From Bacillus sp. M6-12 (GTDB taxonomy: Bacteria > Bacillota > Bacilli > Bacillales > DSM-1321): DNA of 60,185 bases. Shown one piece after another: positions 45,793-55,299 of this stretch. Below the pieces are notes generated by a model, which searched no databases, was not told where the DNA came from, and worked only from the letters and a program-made list of their open reading frames with translations. Both the position numbers and the translations under genes were made by a program. The stretch is taken from assembly GCF_002860285.1 (NCBI RefSeq), contig NZ_PGVF01000022.1:1-60185 (forward strand), given 5' to 3'. Position 1 is the stretch's first letter; each line of letters begins with the position of its first letter.

Positions 45793-45823
45793 TTGAAGTT
45801 TACGTTAGCGTAAATGGTATAAT
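45793..45823 (+). promoter_or_regulatory. MerR-type promoter with 19-bp spacer and dyad
   Basis: TTGAAG (45793-45798) and TATAAT (45818-45823) are 19 bases apart. TTTACG-TTAG-CGTAAA fills the spacer as a perfect 6-bp dyad. This resembles LiuR-type sites of acyl-CoA degradation operons in proteobacteria. It precedes the MerR gene below and fits self-regulation. Confidence 0.85.
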
Positions 45824-45845
45824 AATTTTCAGAAAATTAAAACAG

Positions 45846-46238
45846 GTGGTTAATATGTACTCCATTTCACAGCTGAGTGAATTTTTTCAGGTAAGCACAA
45901 GAACAATCCGTTATTACGAAGAACTGGGTTTACTGAATCCAGAACGGGATAAAAGCGGCAGAAGAATTTTTTCCAATAAAGACCTAACCCGGCTTAAACT
46001 CATTTTCCGCGGCAAGCGCTTTGGATTCCAGCTGGCCGAAATTAAGGAAATGATTTACTTGTTTGACCAGGACCGCACCGGTAAAAAACAGCTTGAACGT
46101 ACGATTGAATTCGGCAATGAAAAACTTAAGGAGGTGAAAGGCCTGATCGGCGAACTGACTGATATCAAGGAAGAAATGGAGCAAATGCTGAGTGATTTTG
46201 AACGGCGATTATCTGAAACAGGGGAGAGTAGTCTATGA
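45846..46238 (+). CDS. MerR family regulator of an acyl-CoA operon
   Basis: The 130-residue regulator has a MerR winged helix (YSISQLSEFFQVSTRTIRYYEELGLLNPERD) and a C-terminal coiled coil, with no cysteine cluster for metal sensing. It resembles the LiuR group, which controls branched-chain or fatty acyl-CoA catabolism. It overlaps the acyl-CoA ligase by four bases (ATGA). Its own promoter has a matching dyad. Confidence 0.85.
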   Translation: MVNMYSISQLSEFFQVSTRTIRYYEELGLLNPERDKSGRRIFSNKDLTRLKLIFRGKRFGFQLAEIKEMIYLFDQDRTGKKQLERTIEFGNEKLKEVKGLIGELTDIKEEMEQMLSDFERRLSETGESSL

Positions 46239-47752
46239 ACATTTCTGAATTGCTTGCCCGTAATGCAAGGAAGTACCCGCTAGAGGAAGCACTTATAACA
46301 GAGGGCGAAAGAATCAATTATAAGGAACTAAACTGCAGAGTTAATAAATTATCAAACGCTTTGATAGGAAAAGGACTGGCTAAAGGAGACAAGATTGTCT
46401 TATATATGCCAAACACAATCGAATTTGTAATTACCTATTTTGCAGTATTGCGAATCGGAGCGATAATCGTTCCGGTGAATGCCAAGCTAACAGCCCCAGA
46501 ACTGGCATTTATTCTAAATCATTGTGATGCAAAGGCTTTATTTGCAGACGAATGGCTTTTCGGACAAGTAAAAGCAATGCCTGAATCCATCCATTTGCAA
46601 TTTTATAAAACTGGGGAAAAGCAGGATGAATGGGAAAGCTTTGATGAGCTATGGAAAAATGGGCATGACCTGGAAGTGGAATGCATGCTGACTGAAGATG
46701 ATGAAGCAACCATTCTATATACCTCTGGAACGACCGGAGATCCTAAGGGTGTACTATTCACATACCGCAATATCCTTTCTGCTGCCATTATGATGGCCGT
46801 TGAAATGGCGATGAAGCCGGAAAGCAGAATTCTTCACTTAATGCCTTTAAGCCATTCAGCCCCGCTTCATTTATTTCTGGTAGCCGGTACCTATGTGGGG
46901 GCTTCCCATATTTTAGCGCCTTCCTTTACACCCGAATTGCTTTTGAAATTAGTCGATCAGGAAAAAGCTACCCATTTCTTTGGAGCGCCGGTTGCATACT
47001 TATTTACAGCTAAACAGCCGAATATTGAAGTATATGATTTAACTTCCATGAAATACTGGGTCTATGGCGGTGCACCCCTTAGCCAACCGGAGGTTAAGTT
47101 TGTAAAAGAAAGATTCAAGACAAGCAATCTGTATTGTGTATATGGATTAACGGAGGCCGGACCAAGCGGAACTCTGCTGCTCGCTGAGGAACATGATACC
47201 AAAGCAGGCAGTATCGGAAAAAGGGGTGCTCTTGGAACGGAAGTAGCCATCTTTAACGATAGCGGTCAACCGGTTGAACCTGGTGAGGTAGGGGAAATTG
47301 TCCTTAAAGGTGAAGGTGTCATGAAAGGGTATTACAAGGGGGAAGAAGCAACCAAGGCTGTTTTGAAAGATGGCTGGCTATATTCAGGGGATATGGCGAA
47401 ATATGATCAAGAGGGGTATGTATGGGTAGTCGACCGGAAAAAGGACATGATCATATCAGGCGGAGTGAATATTTTTCCAAAAGAGATCGAGGAAGTGCTT
47501 TCCTTTCATCCAGAAATTGCCGAGACAGCTGTTGTGGGAGTGCCACATCCTGAGTGGGGAGAAACGGTAAAAGCATTCATCGTGGCAAAGGGTGCTGTGG
47601 AAGACCCGAAAAAGGAATTCGGCAGTTTCCTGGCAGATAAATTAGCAAGCTATAAGATTCCCAGATTGTATGAGGTTATTGATCAGCTGCCGCGGAATGC
47701 GACAGGCAAAATATTAAAGCAAGTATTAAGAAAGCAGCATCAAACAGTTTGA
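46235..47752 (+). CDS. Acyl-CoA synthetase (AMP-binding)
   Basis: This 505-residue ligase has the AMP-binding motif ILYTSGTTGDPKGV, VYGLTEAGPSG and YSGDMAKYDQEGYVWVVDRKKD, and the C-terminal K of GKILKQ. It activates a fatty or branched acid to acyl-CoA. The exact chain length cannot be read. It follows its regulator and precedes an acyl-CoA dehydrogenase. Confidence 0.9.
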   Translation: MNISELLARNARKYPLEEALITEGERINYKELNCRVNKLSNALIGKGLAKGDKIVLYMPNTIEFVITYFAVLRIGAIIVPVNAKLTAPELAFILNHCDAKALFADEWLFGQVKAMPESIHLQFYKTGEKQDEWESFDELWKNGHDLEVECMLTEDDEATILYTSGTTGDPKGVLFTYRNILSAAIMMAVEMAMKPESRILHLMPLSHSAPLHLFLVAGTYVGASHILAPSFTPELLLKLVDQEKATHFFGAPVAYLFTAKQPNIEVYDLTSMKYWVYGGAPLSQPEVKFVKERFKTSNLYCVYGLTEAGPSGTLLLAEEHDTKAGSIGKRGALGTEVAIFNDSGQPVEPGEVGEIVLKGEGVMKGYYKGEEATKAVLKDGWLYSGDMAKYDQEGYVWVVDRKKDMIISGGVNIFPKEIEEVLSFHPEIAETAVVGVPHPEWGETVKAFIVAKGAVEDPKKEFGSFLADKLASYKIPRLYEVIDQLPRNATGKILKQVLRKQHQTV

Positions 47753-47768
47753 GAGGTGGCGCTTAAGC

Positions 47769-49442
47769 ATGAACTTTTATCGTGAAGACCCGAATTTGCG
47801 ATTTATCCTAAAGCAGTATTTAAGTGAAGATTTATTTGCCTACGCAGAAAAGCAATTGGACACGTTTGGGGCGCTATGCGGCACAGAGATAGATGAAAGG
47901 GCCATGCATACGGACAGAGAGGGTCAGCCCCGTCTGATTAAGTATGACAAAATGGGTAATGACATATCGCATGTATGGCTTAACGAAGGCTATAAAAAAA
48001 CGATTGCCCAAACCTATCAAACAGGCATTGTAGCTTATGTCCATAAAGACATTCCTGAATTAAAAAGAAAAGGAAACTATATGTATTCCTATGCCCAAGG
48101 ATACCTGTTGTCACAGACAGAACCGGGTTTCTATTGCCCGGTAACATTGACAATGGCGACTGCCTATCTGCTTGACCGTTATGGAGAAGAAGAACTGAAA
48201 CGAAAATACCTGCCTCATGTAATCTCAACCGGGGAAACAGAGCTGTATGAAGGCGCAACCTTTCTGACTGAAAGACAGGGCGGCTCTGATGTTGGCTCAA
48301 ATGAAGTGAAAGCTATCTATGAAAGCGGCGGATATAGGATTTATGGTGAAAAATACTTTGCTTCCAATGCAGGTGCCTGCGGGGTGGCTATGGTGCTGGC
48401 AAGGCGGGAGGATGCAATTCCGGGGACAAAGGGGCTAAGCTTGTTTCTCATACCGTGGCGGAAAGAGAGTGGTGAGCTGAACAATCTTGAGATTCGCAGA
48501 TTAAAGGATAAACTGGGTGTCCGGGCTGTTCCTTCAGGAGAGGTAGTCTTCCATGGAGCGGAAGCGTTCCTGGTAGGGGATGCCGATAAGGGGTTCTATT
48601 ATATGATGGAAGCTCTTAATCTATCCCGGGTATGCAATGCTGTTGCCTCGATCGGCATTATGCAGCGGGCTTTTTCAGAAGCGAAAAAATATGCTTTTAA
48701 CCGGCAAACATTTGGAAGTTATCTGGCAGATTTTCCGATGGTCAAGGAAACCCTTGCGAAGCTAGCGTCAAAGCAGGAAGTGGAGACAAGTGCTGTATTT
48801 TCACTGATTTCAGATTTTGACAAGGTAATGAGCGCTTCAGAAATCTGTTCAAAGGAAGAAGAAGCTATGAACCGGCTGCTGATTGCTTTATTAAAGATGG
48901 AGACAGCGGAGCAAGCGATTCATTTTTCCCATGAAGCAATCGAGCTGCATGGCGGCAATGGCTATATTGAGGATTTTGTTACCCCTAGATTATTGCGGGA
49001 TGCACAGGTGCTGACCGTCTGGGAGGGTACAGCCAATATACTTGGACTCGAAGTGCTGCGCCTGATCAAAAAGTATGGGGTGCATCAGCTATTTATGCAG
49101 CATATTAAGGATGAGCTCAATAAGCTGCCAGATGACTTGAAAACTTATGCTGACCCGATTGAAACAGGTTTGGTCCAGCTTAATAAACTGCTGCTCGCGC
49201 TTTCAAGTGGAAATGAAGATATGCAAACCTATCACTGTAAGCGAGCCGCAAAATTAATGGTTAGGCTATATGAAAGCATTATCGCTCTAAAGGATGCGGC
49301 TATTGGAGGAAGCAGAAAAGAGATTATAGCACGCATTTTTTTAAACGATACGTGGCGGCTTACTGAACATGTAGATGATGAAATGCTGGCAGTAAAGCAT
49401 TTTGAAGAGATTCTTCATGTGAATCAGAAGGTTGGCGTATAG
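47769..49442 (+). CDS. Acyl-CoA dehydrogenase, AidB-like long form
   Basis: The 557-residue protein is longer than the usual 380 residues. It has an extra N-terminal domain and the FAD motif LTERQGGSDVGSNEV, and near the C terminus AIELHGGNGYIEDF and LRDAQVLTVWEGTANI, where dehydrogenases carry the second flavin contacts. The architecture is closest to AidB, an alkylation-induced member. Whether it is a dehydrogenase acting on the ligase product, as the operon suggests, or an AidB-type protective enzyme is open. RBS GAGAGGTGG. Confidence 0.85.
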   Translation: MNFYREDPNLRFILKQYLSEDLFAYAEKQLDTFGALCGTEIDERAMHTDREGQPRLIKYDKMGNDISHVWLNEGYKKTIAQTYQTGIVAYVHKDIPELKRKGNYMYSYAQGYLLSQTEPGFYCPVTLTMATAYLLDRYGEEELKRKYLPHVISTGETELYEGATFLTERQGGSDVGSNEVKAIYESGGYRIYGEKYFASNAGACGVAMVLARREDAIPGTKGLSLFLIPWRKESGELNNLEIRRLKDKLGVRAVPSGEVVFHGAEAFLVGDADKGFYYMMEALNLSRVCNAVASIGIMQRAFSEAKKYAFNRQTFGSYLADFPMVKETLAKLASKQEVETSAVFSLISDFDKVMSASEICSKEEEAMNRLLIALLKMETAEQAIHFSHEAIELHGGNGYIEDFVTPRLLRDAQVLTVWEGTANILGLEVLRLIKKYGVHQLFMQHIKDELNKLPDDLKTYADPIETGLVQLNKLLLALSSGNEDMQTYHCKRAAKLMVRLYESIIALKDAAIGGSRKEIIARIFLNDTWRLTEHVDDEMLAVKHFEEILHVNQKVGV

Positions 49443-49661
49443 TGAAGGTTTTATCAATCTAAAAGAGCAGTTGCAGTGAAACGAACATGGTTTGCCAAAG
49501 CCACTTTGTTTATGAGCTGGAACTAAAAAATCACATCTGCCGGGGCTGATCTTAATCAGTCCCTCTTTCATGCGGAAACAATATCCTGTCAGAATTACCC
49601 TCTTTCTTTGTAAAAATGAACGAAATAAACTGTGAAAATAGTGCAAAGAGAGGAAACTAAT

Positions 49662-50423
49662 ATGACCACAGATAAAAATACCTCCAATGAACTTGAATAT
49701 AACGGCGGATTTTATGAAGAAATAGGTGATTTTCTTCGGGAGAATTATTTTAACTATGGCTTTACAAAAGGCACTGACCAGGAGGTTAATTTTTTAGAGA
49801 AACTGATGGAGCTTCAGAAAGATGCCCGTATTCTGGATATTGGCTGTGGAACGGGCCGCCACTCTCTAGAATTGGCACGGAGAGGATATCAGCCAGTAGG
49901 TATTGATATTTCTTCTGAATTCATTAAATATGCTAATAAAGAAGCTGAAGATCAAAATTTACCAGCAGAGTTCTTCGCAGCGGATGCCCGTGAATTAAAT
50001 TATCAAAGAGAATTTGATGGAGCAATCTGTCTTTGTCAGGGAGCTTTCGGTCTGGCGGGCAATGAAGAAAACCACCGCAAAGTTTTAAAAGGGGTATATA
50101 GAGCCCTCCGTCCAGGCTCTCTATTTGTATTAACTGTTATAAATGCCCTTAATCTTGCAAGAAATCTAACCGAGGATGCTGAATTTGATCCATATTCCTG
50201 CACAGTTATAGATAAGGAGACCATTACTAGTCCCGAAGGAAAAACGAAGAAGGTCCCTATATACACCACTGCTTTTACATATCGTGAATTGAAGCTGTTA
50301 CTTGAAAGCGAAGGGTTCGAAGTTAATGCCGCATATGGCTGTGTCGCCGGGAATTTTGGCAAAACACCATTGAAGGTAAATAGCTACGAAATTATGATGA
50401 TTGCCCGAAGGCAAAAAGAATGA
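49662..50423 (+). CDS. SAM-dependent class I methyltransferase
   Basis: The 253-residue enzyme shows motif I ILDIGCGTGRHSLELARRGY, motif II GIDISSEFIKYA and the motif FDGAICLCQGAFG. The substrate is not clear. ATG 49662 follows AGAGAGGAAAC; an upstream start at 49632 is less likely. The gap 49443-49661 before it shows no gene. Confidence 0.85.
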   Translation: MTTDKNTSNELEYNGGFYEEIGDFLRENYFNYGFTKGTDQEVNFLEKLMELQKDARILDIGCGTGRHSLELARRGYQPVGIDISSEFIKYANKEAEDQNLPAEFFAADARELNYQREFDGAICLCQGAFGLAGNEENHRKVLKGVYRALRPGSLFVLTVINALNLARNLTEDAEFDPYSCTVIDKETITSPEGKTKKVPIYTTAFTYRELKLLLESEGFEVNAAYGCVAGNFGKTPLKVNSYEIMMIARRQKE

Positions 50424-50426
50424 GGA

Positions 50427-50467
50427 AAAAAAGGGATCGACATCCAAAATTGGATCGGCCCCTTTTT
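50427..50467 (+). terminator. Intrinsic terminator after the methyltransferase
   Basis: GATCGACATCC and GGATCGGCC-type arms flank AAAATT, with outer A5/T5 runs pairing. Confidence 0.6.
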
Positions 50468-50494
50468 GAAAATATAAAATGTTTAAAGCAGCTT

Positions 50495-51412
50495 TTAATG
50501 AATATCACGCTTTTTAAATCGGCCGCCGCGGACTTCTGCTATATCCGCTACCGCCAGAAAAGCGTTGGGATCGTTTTCGCTTACGATATCTTTCAGCTTT
50601 GCTTCTTCAAGCCGGTTTATAACGCAGAAGATAACCTTTTTCTCATCTCCTGAAAAGGCGCCTTCTCCCTTCATATATGTAACTCCGCGCCCAAGCCGGT
50701 TAATTATGGCATCTCCGATTTCCTGAAAGTGATCACTGATGATCCATACAGATTTAGACTCATCAAGCCCGGTGATTGTAATATCGATGGTTTTAAAGGC
50801 CACAAAATAAGCCAGCAGTGAATACATTGCCCGGTCCCAGGAGAAGACAAATCCTGCAGATCCAAGAATAAATAAATTAAAAAACATAATTATTTCACCT
50901 ACCGAAAAAGGCAGCTTTTTATTCGCAAGTATTGCCAATATTTCAGTTCCGTCAAGTGATCCGCCATACCGGATCACAATCCCGACACCAATGCCGAGCA
51001 CAATACCGCCAAATACAGTTGCTAAAAGAACATCATTAGTTAATGGGGGAACCGGGTGTAATAGGGTTGTTGTAATCGAAAGAATAGAGATGCCATAAAG
51101 AGTGGAAAAGGCGAAGGTCTTTCCAATTTGTTTATAGCCGATAAAGAAGAAGGGAATATTCAGCAAAAAGATAAAGAGACCCAGTTTCCAGCCGGTGATA
51201 TACGAAAGGATAATTGAAATACCGACGATTCCGCCATCAATTACATTGTTTGGCACGAGGAAGATTTCAAGGCCTACACCCATCAGCACAGCACCGGCAG
51301 TAATTAAAAGGATCCTTTGCATGAGCTTGCTGAAAGGCAGCTTTTTATGCTGTACTTTTTGATAAACCAGCTCCTGTTGTTCTGTCAGGCTCATCGCTTT
51401 TATATCTGACAT
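50495..51412 (-). CDS. YitT family membrane protein (DUF161/DUF2179)
   Basis: The 305-residue protein has about five N-terminal membrane helices (GAVLMGVGLEIFLVPNNVIDG; YGGSLDGTEILAI) and a cytosolic C-terminal DUF2179 domain (VSENDPNAFLAVADIAEVRGG). The family is of unknown function, and B. subtilis has several paralogues. ATG 51412 follows GGGGGG. Confidence 0.88.
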   Translation of the reverse strand: MSDIKAMSLTEQQELVYQKVQHKKLPFSKLMQRILLITAGAVLMGVGLEIFLVPNNVIDGGIVGISIILSYITGWKLGLFIFLLNIPFFFIGYKQIGKTFAFSTLYGISILSITTTLLHPVPPLTNDVLLATVFGGIVLGIGVGIVIRYGGSLDGTEILAILANKKLPFSVGEIIMFFNLFILGSAGFVFSWDRAMYSLLAYFVAFKTIDITITGLDESKSVWIISDHFQEIGDAIINRLGRGVTYMKGEGAFSGDEKKVIFCVINRLEEAKLKDIVSENDPNAFLAVADIAEVRGGRFKKRDIH

Positions 51413-51549
51413 TATCATTCCCCCCTGTGTTTTTATTTTCTATTATTAATTATAAAGAAGTTCAGCCGAATATGTGACTTAATTAGTAAAATCGTTAAGG
51501 TAACTAATTATGTATGAATACTTAGTTTTCAATATGCCATTCAGGCATG

Positions 51550-51590
51550 AAAAAAAATCCCTGACCGCACATTGGATCAGCAGGGATAAG
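51550..51590 (-). terminator. Terminator for the minus-strand gene at 51614
   Basis: ATCCCTG with nested GATCC pairs with GGTCAGGGAT, followed by eight Ts on the minus strand. Confidence 0.75.
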
Positions 51591-51613
51591 TGTGATTAAT
51601 AAGCCTTGCCTTC

Positions 51614-51808
51614 TCACTCATTTGCTGAGTATGGATAAGGAATCCGGACACCATCTATCGTACCGGATGCATTCTCTTCCTCGGCATCCCGCATATATGC
51701 TTCGAATTCCTTGCGCAGTTCTTCGGGAGCTTCAGGCGTTAAATGCCAATTGCCAGGTTCATCTACAAAGTATGGGCTGTCCATAAAACTTGGTCTGCCT
51801 TTTTCCAT
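51614..51808 (-). CDS. Small hypothetical protein
   Basis: This 64-residue hydrophilic protein is rich in Pro, Glu and Tyr (PYFVDEPGNWHLTPEAPEEL; MRDAEEENASG). There is a good ribosome binding site (AAAGGTGTG) before ATG 51808 and a terminator behind it, so it is likely expressed. No family is recognised. Confidence 0.7.
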   Translation of the reverse strand: MEKGRPSFMDSPYFVDEPGNWHLTPEAPEELRKEFEAYMRDAEEENASGTIDGVRIPYPYSANE

Positions 51809-52125
51809 TAGATTCACACCTTTCTTTTAAAAATAAACGCTTTACGATATGTATTCCCTTAATTTTTAAAGGTAACCCATCCATCAGATTTAAGTTAAAT
51901 GAGAAAATCAAAAGTTTTTGATGTTTTAAATTAAAATAATTATAAAGTAATATTGATTATATAAATAAAACATGTATAATTAATGTTATGAAACACCTGA
52001 TATCAAGCACAATAATGAACACTTCTGCATTGAATATTATCTGCGGTTTAAATTTCAAGGCAATTAAGCCAAGCTCACAAACCCTTGAATAGTTAAAAAA
52101 GGAAAGGCTGAAAGGAGACCGGGCT

Positions 52126-52227
52126 ATGAAAAACGTCACTTGTCCTAAATGCGGAAATCTGGCAAAACAATTAAAGCATTCAATATTATGCAACTGTGGA
52201 ACGCGAATTATATATGTAAGACATTAG
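52126..52227 (+). CDS. 33-residue zinc-ribbon peptide
   Basis: MKNVTCPKCG and LCNCGTR carry four cysteines in two CxxC-like pairs (CPKC and CNC), spaced by about 16 residues, a likely zinc knuckle. AAAGGAGACC precedes the ATG. No neighbour shows a clear link. The stretch 51809-52125 upstream holds no other gene. Confidence 0.6.
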   Translation: MKNVTCPKCGNLAKQLKHSILCNCGTRIIYVRH

Positions 52228-52374
52228 CATGTCCTGGGGCGCCTTTTACTATCATCCCACTTTTTCCCATGTTGCTTGCGATATGGCATCCCTCTCTAAA
52301 AAAGTTTATAATTATTATATATTAATCAGTTTTATTTACTCGCCAAGACTGTTGGAGAGTGGGAGAAGGGTAAC

Positions 52375-52653
52375 ATGGACAGAGATTATGTTAATGTAAT
52401 GGAAGAGCTAGTTGAAACAATCGTTAACTACTTAATGACTGGACCAGAATATCAAACCTTCTGCAAGTGTCATAAATGCCGGAAAGATATTATTGCTCTA
52501 AGCCTAAATACGCTTCCGAATCATTATGTTACAACGGCAGACGGACGGGAAAGAATTATTGAGCAGCTCAATACAACTGAAAACCGAAAATGGATTAATA
52601 AGAGAATTATCAGTGCTATCCACGTCGTTGGTAAATATCCACAGCATAAATAG
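52375..52653 (+). CDS. ComFB-like late competence protein
   Basis: The 92-residue protein has CKCHKCRKDIIALSLNTLPNHYV, the Cys-rich ComFB signature that binds zinc, and surrounding helices. ComFB belongs to the competence operon in B. subtilis; here it stands alone, away from comFA and comFC. RBS GAGAAGGGT precedes ATG 52375. Confidence 0.82.
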   Translation: MDRDYVNVMEELVETIVNYLMTGPEYQTFCKCHKCRKDIIALSLNTLPNHYVTTADGRERIIEQLNTTENRKWINKRIISAIHVVGKYPQHK

Positions 52654-52656
52654 TAG

Positions 52657-52691
52657 AGCATTTCCGAAAAAAAAAGGAAGTGCTTTTTTTC
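52657..52691 (+). terminator. Intrinsic terminator after the ComFB-like gene
   Basis: AGCATTTCC pairs with GGAAGTGCT across an A-rich loop, followed by seven Ts. Confidence 0.8.
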
Positions 52692-52852
52692 TTGCCAAAA
52701 CTAGGTTGGTATTTCAATTATTCCCTATTCCTAGTTTCATTTTTGTCACTAATACAGGAAAGACATTAGGAAAGAGAGAATATATTGGTAGCAGCATACA
52801 GCTGGATTAATACTAGGGCAGGAAAAGCTGTTAAGCAAAAGGGGGTTAGAAT

Positions 52853-55231
52853 GTGGAAGCAGTCCTTGCACAGAGAAAAACACAGGGGAAATGGAAACGC
52901 AGGCTGATTTGGATAGGGGCAACACTGCTCGTTCTTATAGCGTTGGGTGTAATTGGGGCCAACCTATTTTTGGCACGCGGGCTTCCGGAAACAGAGGGTG
53001 AGGTTAACCTGCCGGGTTTAAAGGAACCTGTTCAGGTAGTTAGGGACTCATATGGGGTTCCTCATATAAAAGCTGAGAATGAACAGGATTTATTTCTGGC
53101 CCAGGGATATATTCAAGCCCAGGACCGGCTGTTCCAAATGGACTTAAGCAGGCGCCAGGCTTCTGGTAGGCTAAGTGAAGTTATTGGTGATGCCACTGTG
53201 GAAAATGATAAGTATTTTCGTGCCCTCGGACTAAGGAGGGCGGCTGAAGCTTCATACCAAAGGTATTCCTCCACCGGAAGAGAAGTACTCAGCCAATATG
53301 CCGCTGGTGTGAACCTTTATATCGAAGAATTGAAGGAAAGCGGTAAGTGGCCGGCTGAATTTACGTTCCTAGGCTATAAGCCAGAGCCATGGACGCCTGT
53401 AGATTCCCTGACAATCGGAAAATATATGGCCTTTGATTTAGGAGGGCACTGGGAGGACCAGGCATTCAGACAGTATTTACTTCAGGAATTCCCAAAGGAA
53501 AAAGCTTATGACCTGTTTCCTTCCTATCCGAAGGAAGCCCCTTTTATTATTGGCAAGCGTGAGCTAAATATCGAAAAAAGCTTTGCAGCAGTTGCTGTTC
53601 CCCACGAATTTAACGGAAGCAATAACTGGGTCGTGAGCGGTTCTAAAACAAAATCAGGTAAACCGCTCCTTGCCGATGATCCGCATTTATCTTTGGCTAC
53701 ACCGTCCATTTGGTATCAGATGCATTTGGAGGCACCGTCCGTAAATGTAAGCGGTGTTATTTTTGCAGGAATACCGGGAATCATTCTTGGCCACAACCAG
53801 CATATTGCCTGGGGTGTAACCAATACAGGGCCGGATGTTCAGGATTTATATATTGAGAAAAGAAATCCTGAAAATAAGCAGGAATTTCACTATAACGGAA
53901 AATGGGAAAAAGCTAAAGTTATTAAGGAACGAATCAAGGTAAAGGATGCTAAAACAATTGATTTTGAAGTGACGGAAACAAGGCACGGTCCTGTCATTTC
54001 CGAGTTTGCGGCAGAATCCGGGAAAGATATGGTACTTGCTTTACGCTGGACGGCCTTAGATCCATCCGCTGAGCTTGAAGCTGTTCTGAACATGAACAAA
54101 GCAAAGAATTGGGATGAATTTGAGAAAGCCTTGCTTAAGTTTGAAACGCCAACTCAAAATTTTGTATTTGCTTCTAAAGATGGGACAATCGCCTATAAGG
54201 CAAACGGGAAAATTCCGATAAGGAAAAAAGGAGACAGTCTGGTTCCTGTTCCCGGATGGACAGATGAATATGAGTGGAAAGGATTTATCCCGTTTGATGA
54301 GCTTCCGAAAACCGTAAATCCTGCTGAAGGATTCGTATCGACGGCCAATAACAAAGTAATTTCAGATGAATATCCATACCATATCAGTAACAACTGGGCT
54401 CAGCCGTACAGGCAAATGAGAATCCAGGAAGTCCTGAAATCAAATGATAAGCTAACAATTAAAGATATGCAGGAACTGCAGATGGATAAGAAGAACCTTC
54501 AGGCTGAAGAATTTGTACCGCAATTTGTTAAGCTTTTAGAAGGTTCAGGCGGCAAGAAAGAAGCAAAAGCGCTTGAAGTTTTAAAGAAATGGAATTTTAT
54601 TGATTCTAAGAAACAGGCTGCACCGCTCATTTTTAATCTGTGGATGGCCAATATTTCAAAAGTGCTGTTTGAAGATCAAATTTCAGAAGAGGCTATGAAA
54701 ATGTTCGGCGGCAGAAAGCAGGCCGTTGATGAGCTTATCAGGAGAGGACTTGAAGGAAATCCGGGGCCTTGGATTAAGGAACAGGGAGGTACAAAAGTAC
54801 TATTGCTGAAATCTCTCAAGCGAACCTTAACAGCAGCCGAAGAACTGCAAGGGGATAACATAGAAAAATGGCAATGGGGAGAATTTCACCAAGTCCGGTT
54901 CAATCATCCGCTCTCAAGAGTATCGCCGCTAAATTACTTATTTAACAGCAAAGGTGGCATCCCTGTAGGCGGAAGCAGCGTCACAGTGCAGGCAGCTTCG
55001 TTCACAGACGATGGTCTTGTCGATCATGGGGGCTCCTGGAGATTTGTCATTGGCGCTGACAATCTTACTCAAGGATATCACCTTGTTGGACCAGGACAAT
55101 CTGGCCATGTAAAAAGTGATTGGTACCATAACCAGATGGAAGACTGGGCGGATGGTACTTTTCACAAAACAAATATGAAAGAATACAGCGGAAAAACCTT
55201 AAAGTTGAAGCCGGGAACGGCAGAGAAATAA
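52853..55231 (+). CDS. Penicillin acylase family N-terminal nucleophile hydrolase
   Basis: The 792-residue precursor has an N-terminal membrane or signal segment (residues 18-38, LIWIGATLLVLIALGVIGAN), the alpha-subunit region and a beta-subunit start at GSNNWVVSGSKT, where Ser is the catalytic nucleophile revealed by self-cleavage. The family hydrolyses amides such as penicillin G or acyl-homoserine lactones; the substrate here is unknown. GTG start at 52853 after AAAAGGGGG. Confidence 0.9.
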   Translation: MEAVLAQRKTQGKWKRRLIWIGATLLVLIALGVIGANLFLARGLPETEGEVNLPGLKEPVQVVRDSYGVPHIKAENEQDLFLAQGYIQAQDRLFQMDLSRRQASGRLSEVIGDATVENDKYFRALGLRRAAEASYQRYSSTGREVLSQYAAGVNLYIEELKESGKWPAEFTFLGYKPEPWTPVDSLTIGKYMAFDLGGHWEDQAFRQYLLQEFPKEKAYDLFPSYPKEAPFIIGKRELNIEKSFAAVAVPHEFNGSNNWVVSGSKTKSGKPLLADDPHLSLATPSIWYQMHLEAPSVNVSGVIFAGIPGIILGHNQHIAWGVTNTGPDVQDLYIEKRNPENKQEFHYNGKWEKAKVIKERIKVKDAKTIDFEVTETRHGPVISEFAAESGKDMVLALRWTALDPSAELEAVLNMNKAKNWDEFEKALLKFETPTQNFVFASKDGTIAYKANGKIPIRKKGDSLVPVPGWTDEYEWKGFIPFDELPKTVNPAEGFVSTANNKVISDEYPYHISNNWAQPYRQMRIQEVLKSNDKLTIKDMQELQMDKKNLQAEEFVPQFVKLLEGSGGKKEAKALEVLKKWNFIDSKKQAAPLIFNLWMANISKVLFEDQISEEAMKMFGGRKQAVDELIRRGLEGNPGPWIKEQGGTKVLLLKSLKRTLTAAEELQGDNIEKWQWGEFHQVRFNHPLSRVSPLNYLFNSKGGIPVGGSSVTVQAASFTDDGLVDHGGSWRFVIGADNLTQGYHLVGPGQSGHVKSDWYHNQMEDWADGTFHKTNMKEYSGKTLKLKPGTAEK

Positions 55232-55243
55232 AGTAATTCAAAA

Positions 55244-55280
55244 AAACAGGCCTGCACTTAGCTCAAGGGCCTGTTTCTTT
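55244..55280 (+). terminator. Intrinsic terminator after the penicillin acylase
   Basis: AAACAGGCC pairs with GGCCTGTTT, followed by CTTTT. Confidence 0.75.
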
Positions 55281-55299
55281 TAATGCTGCAGACTATTCT

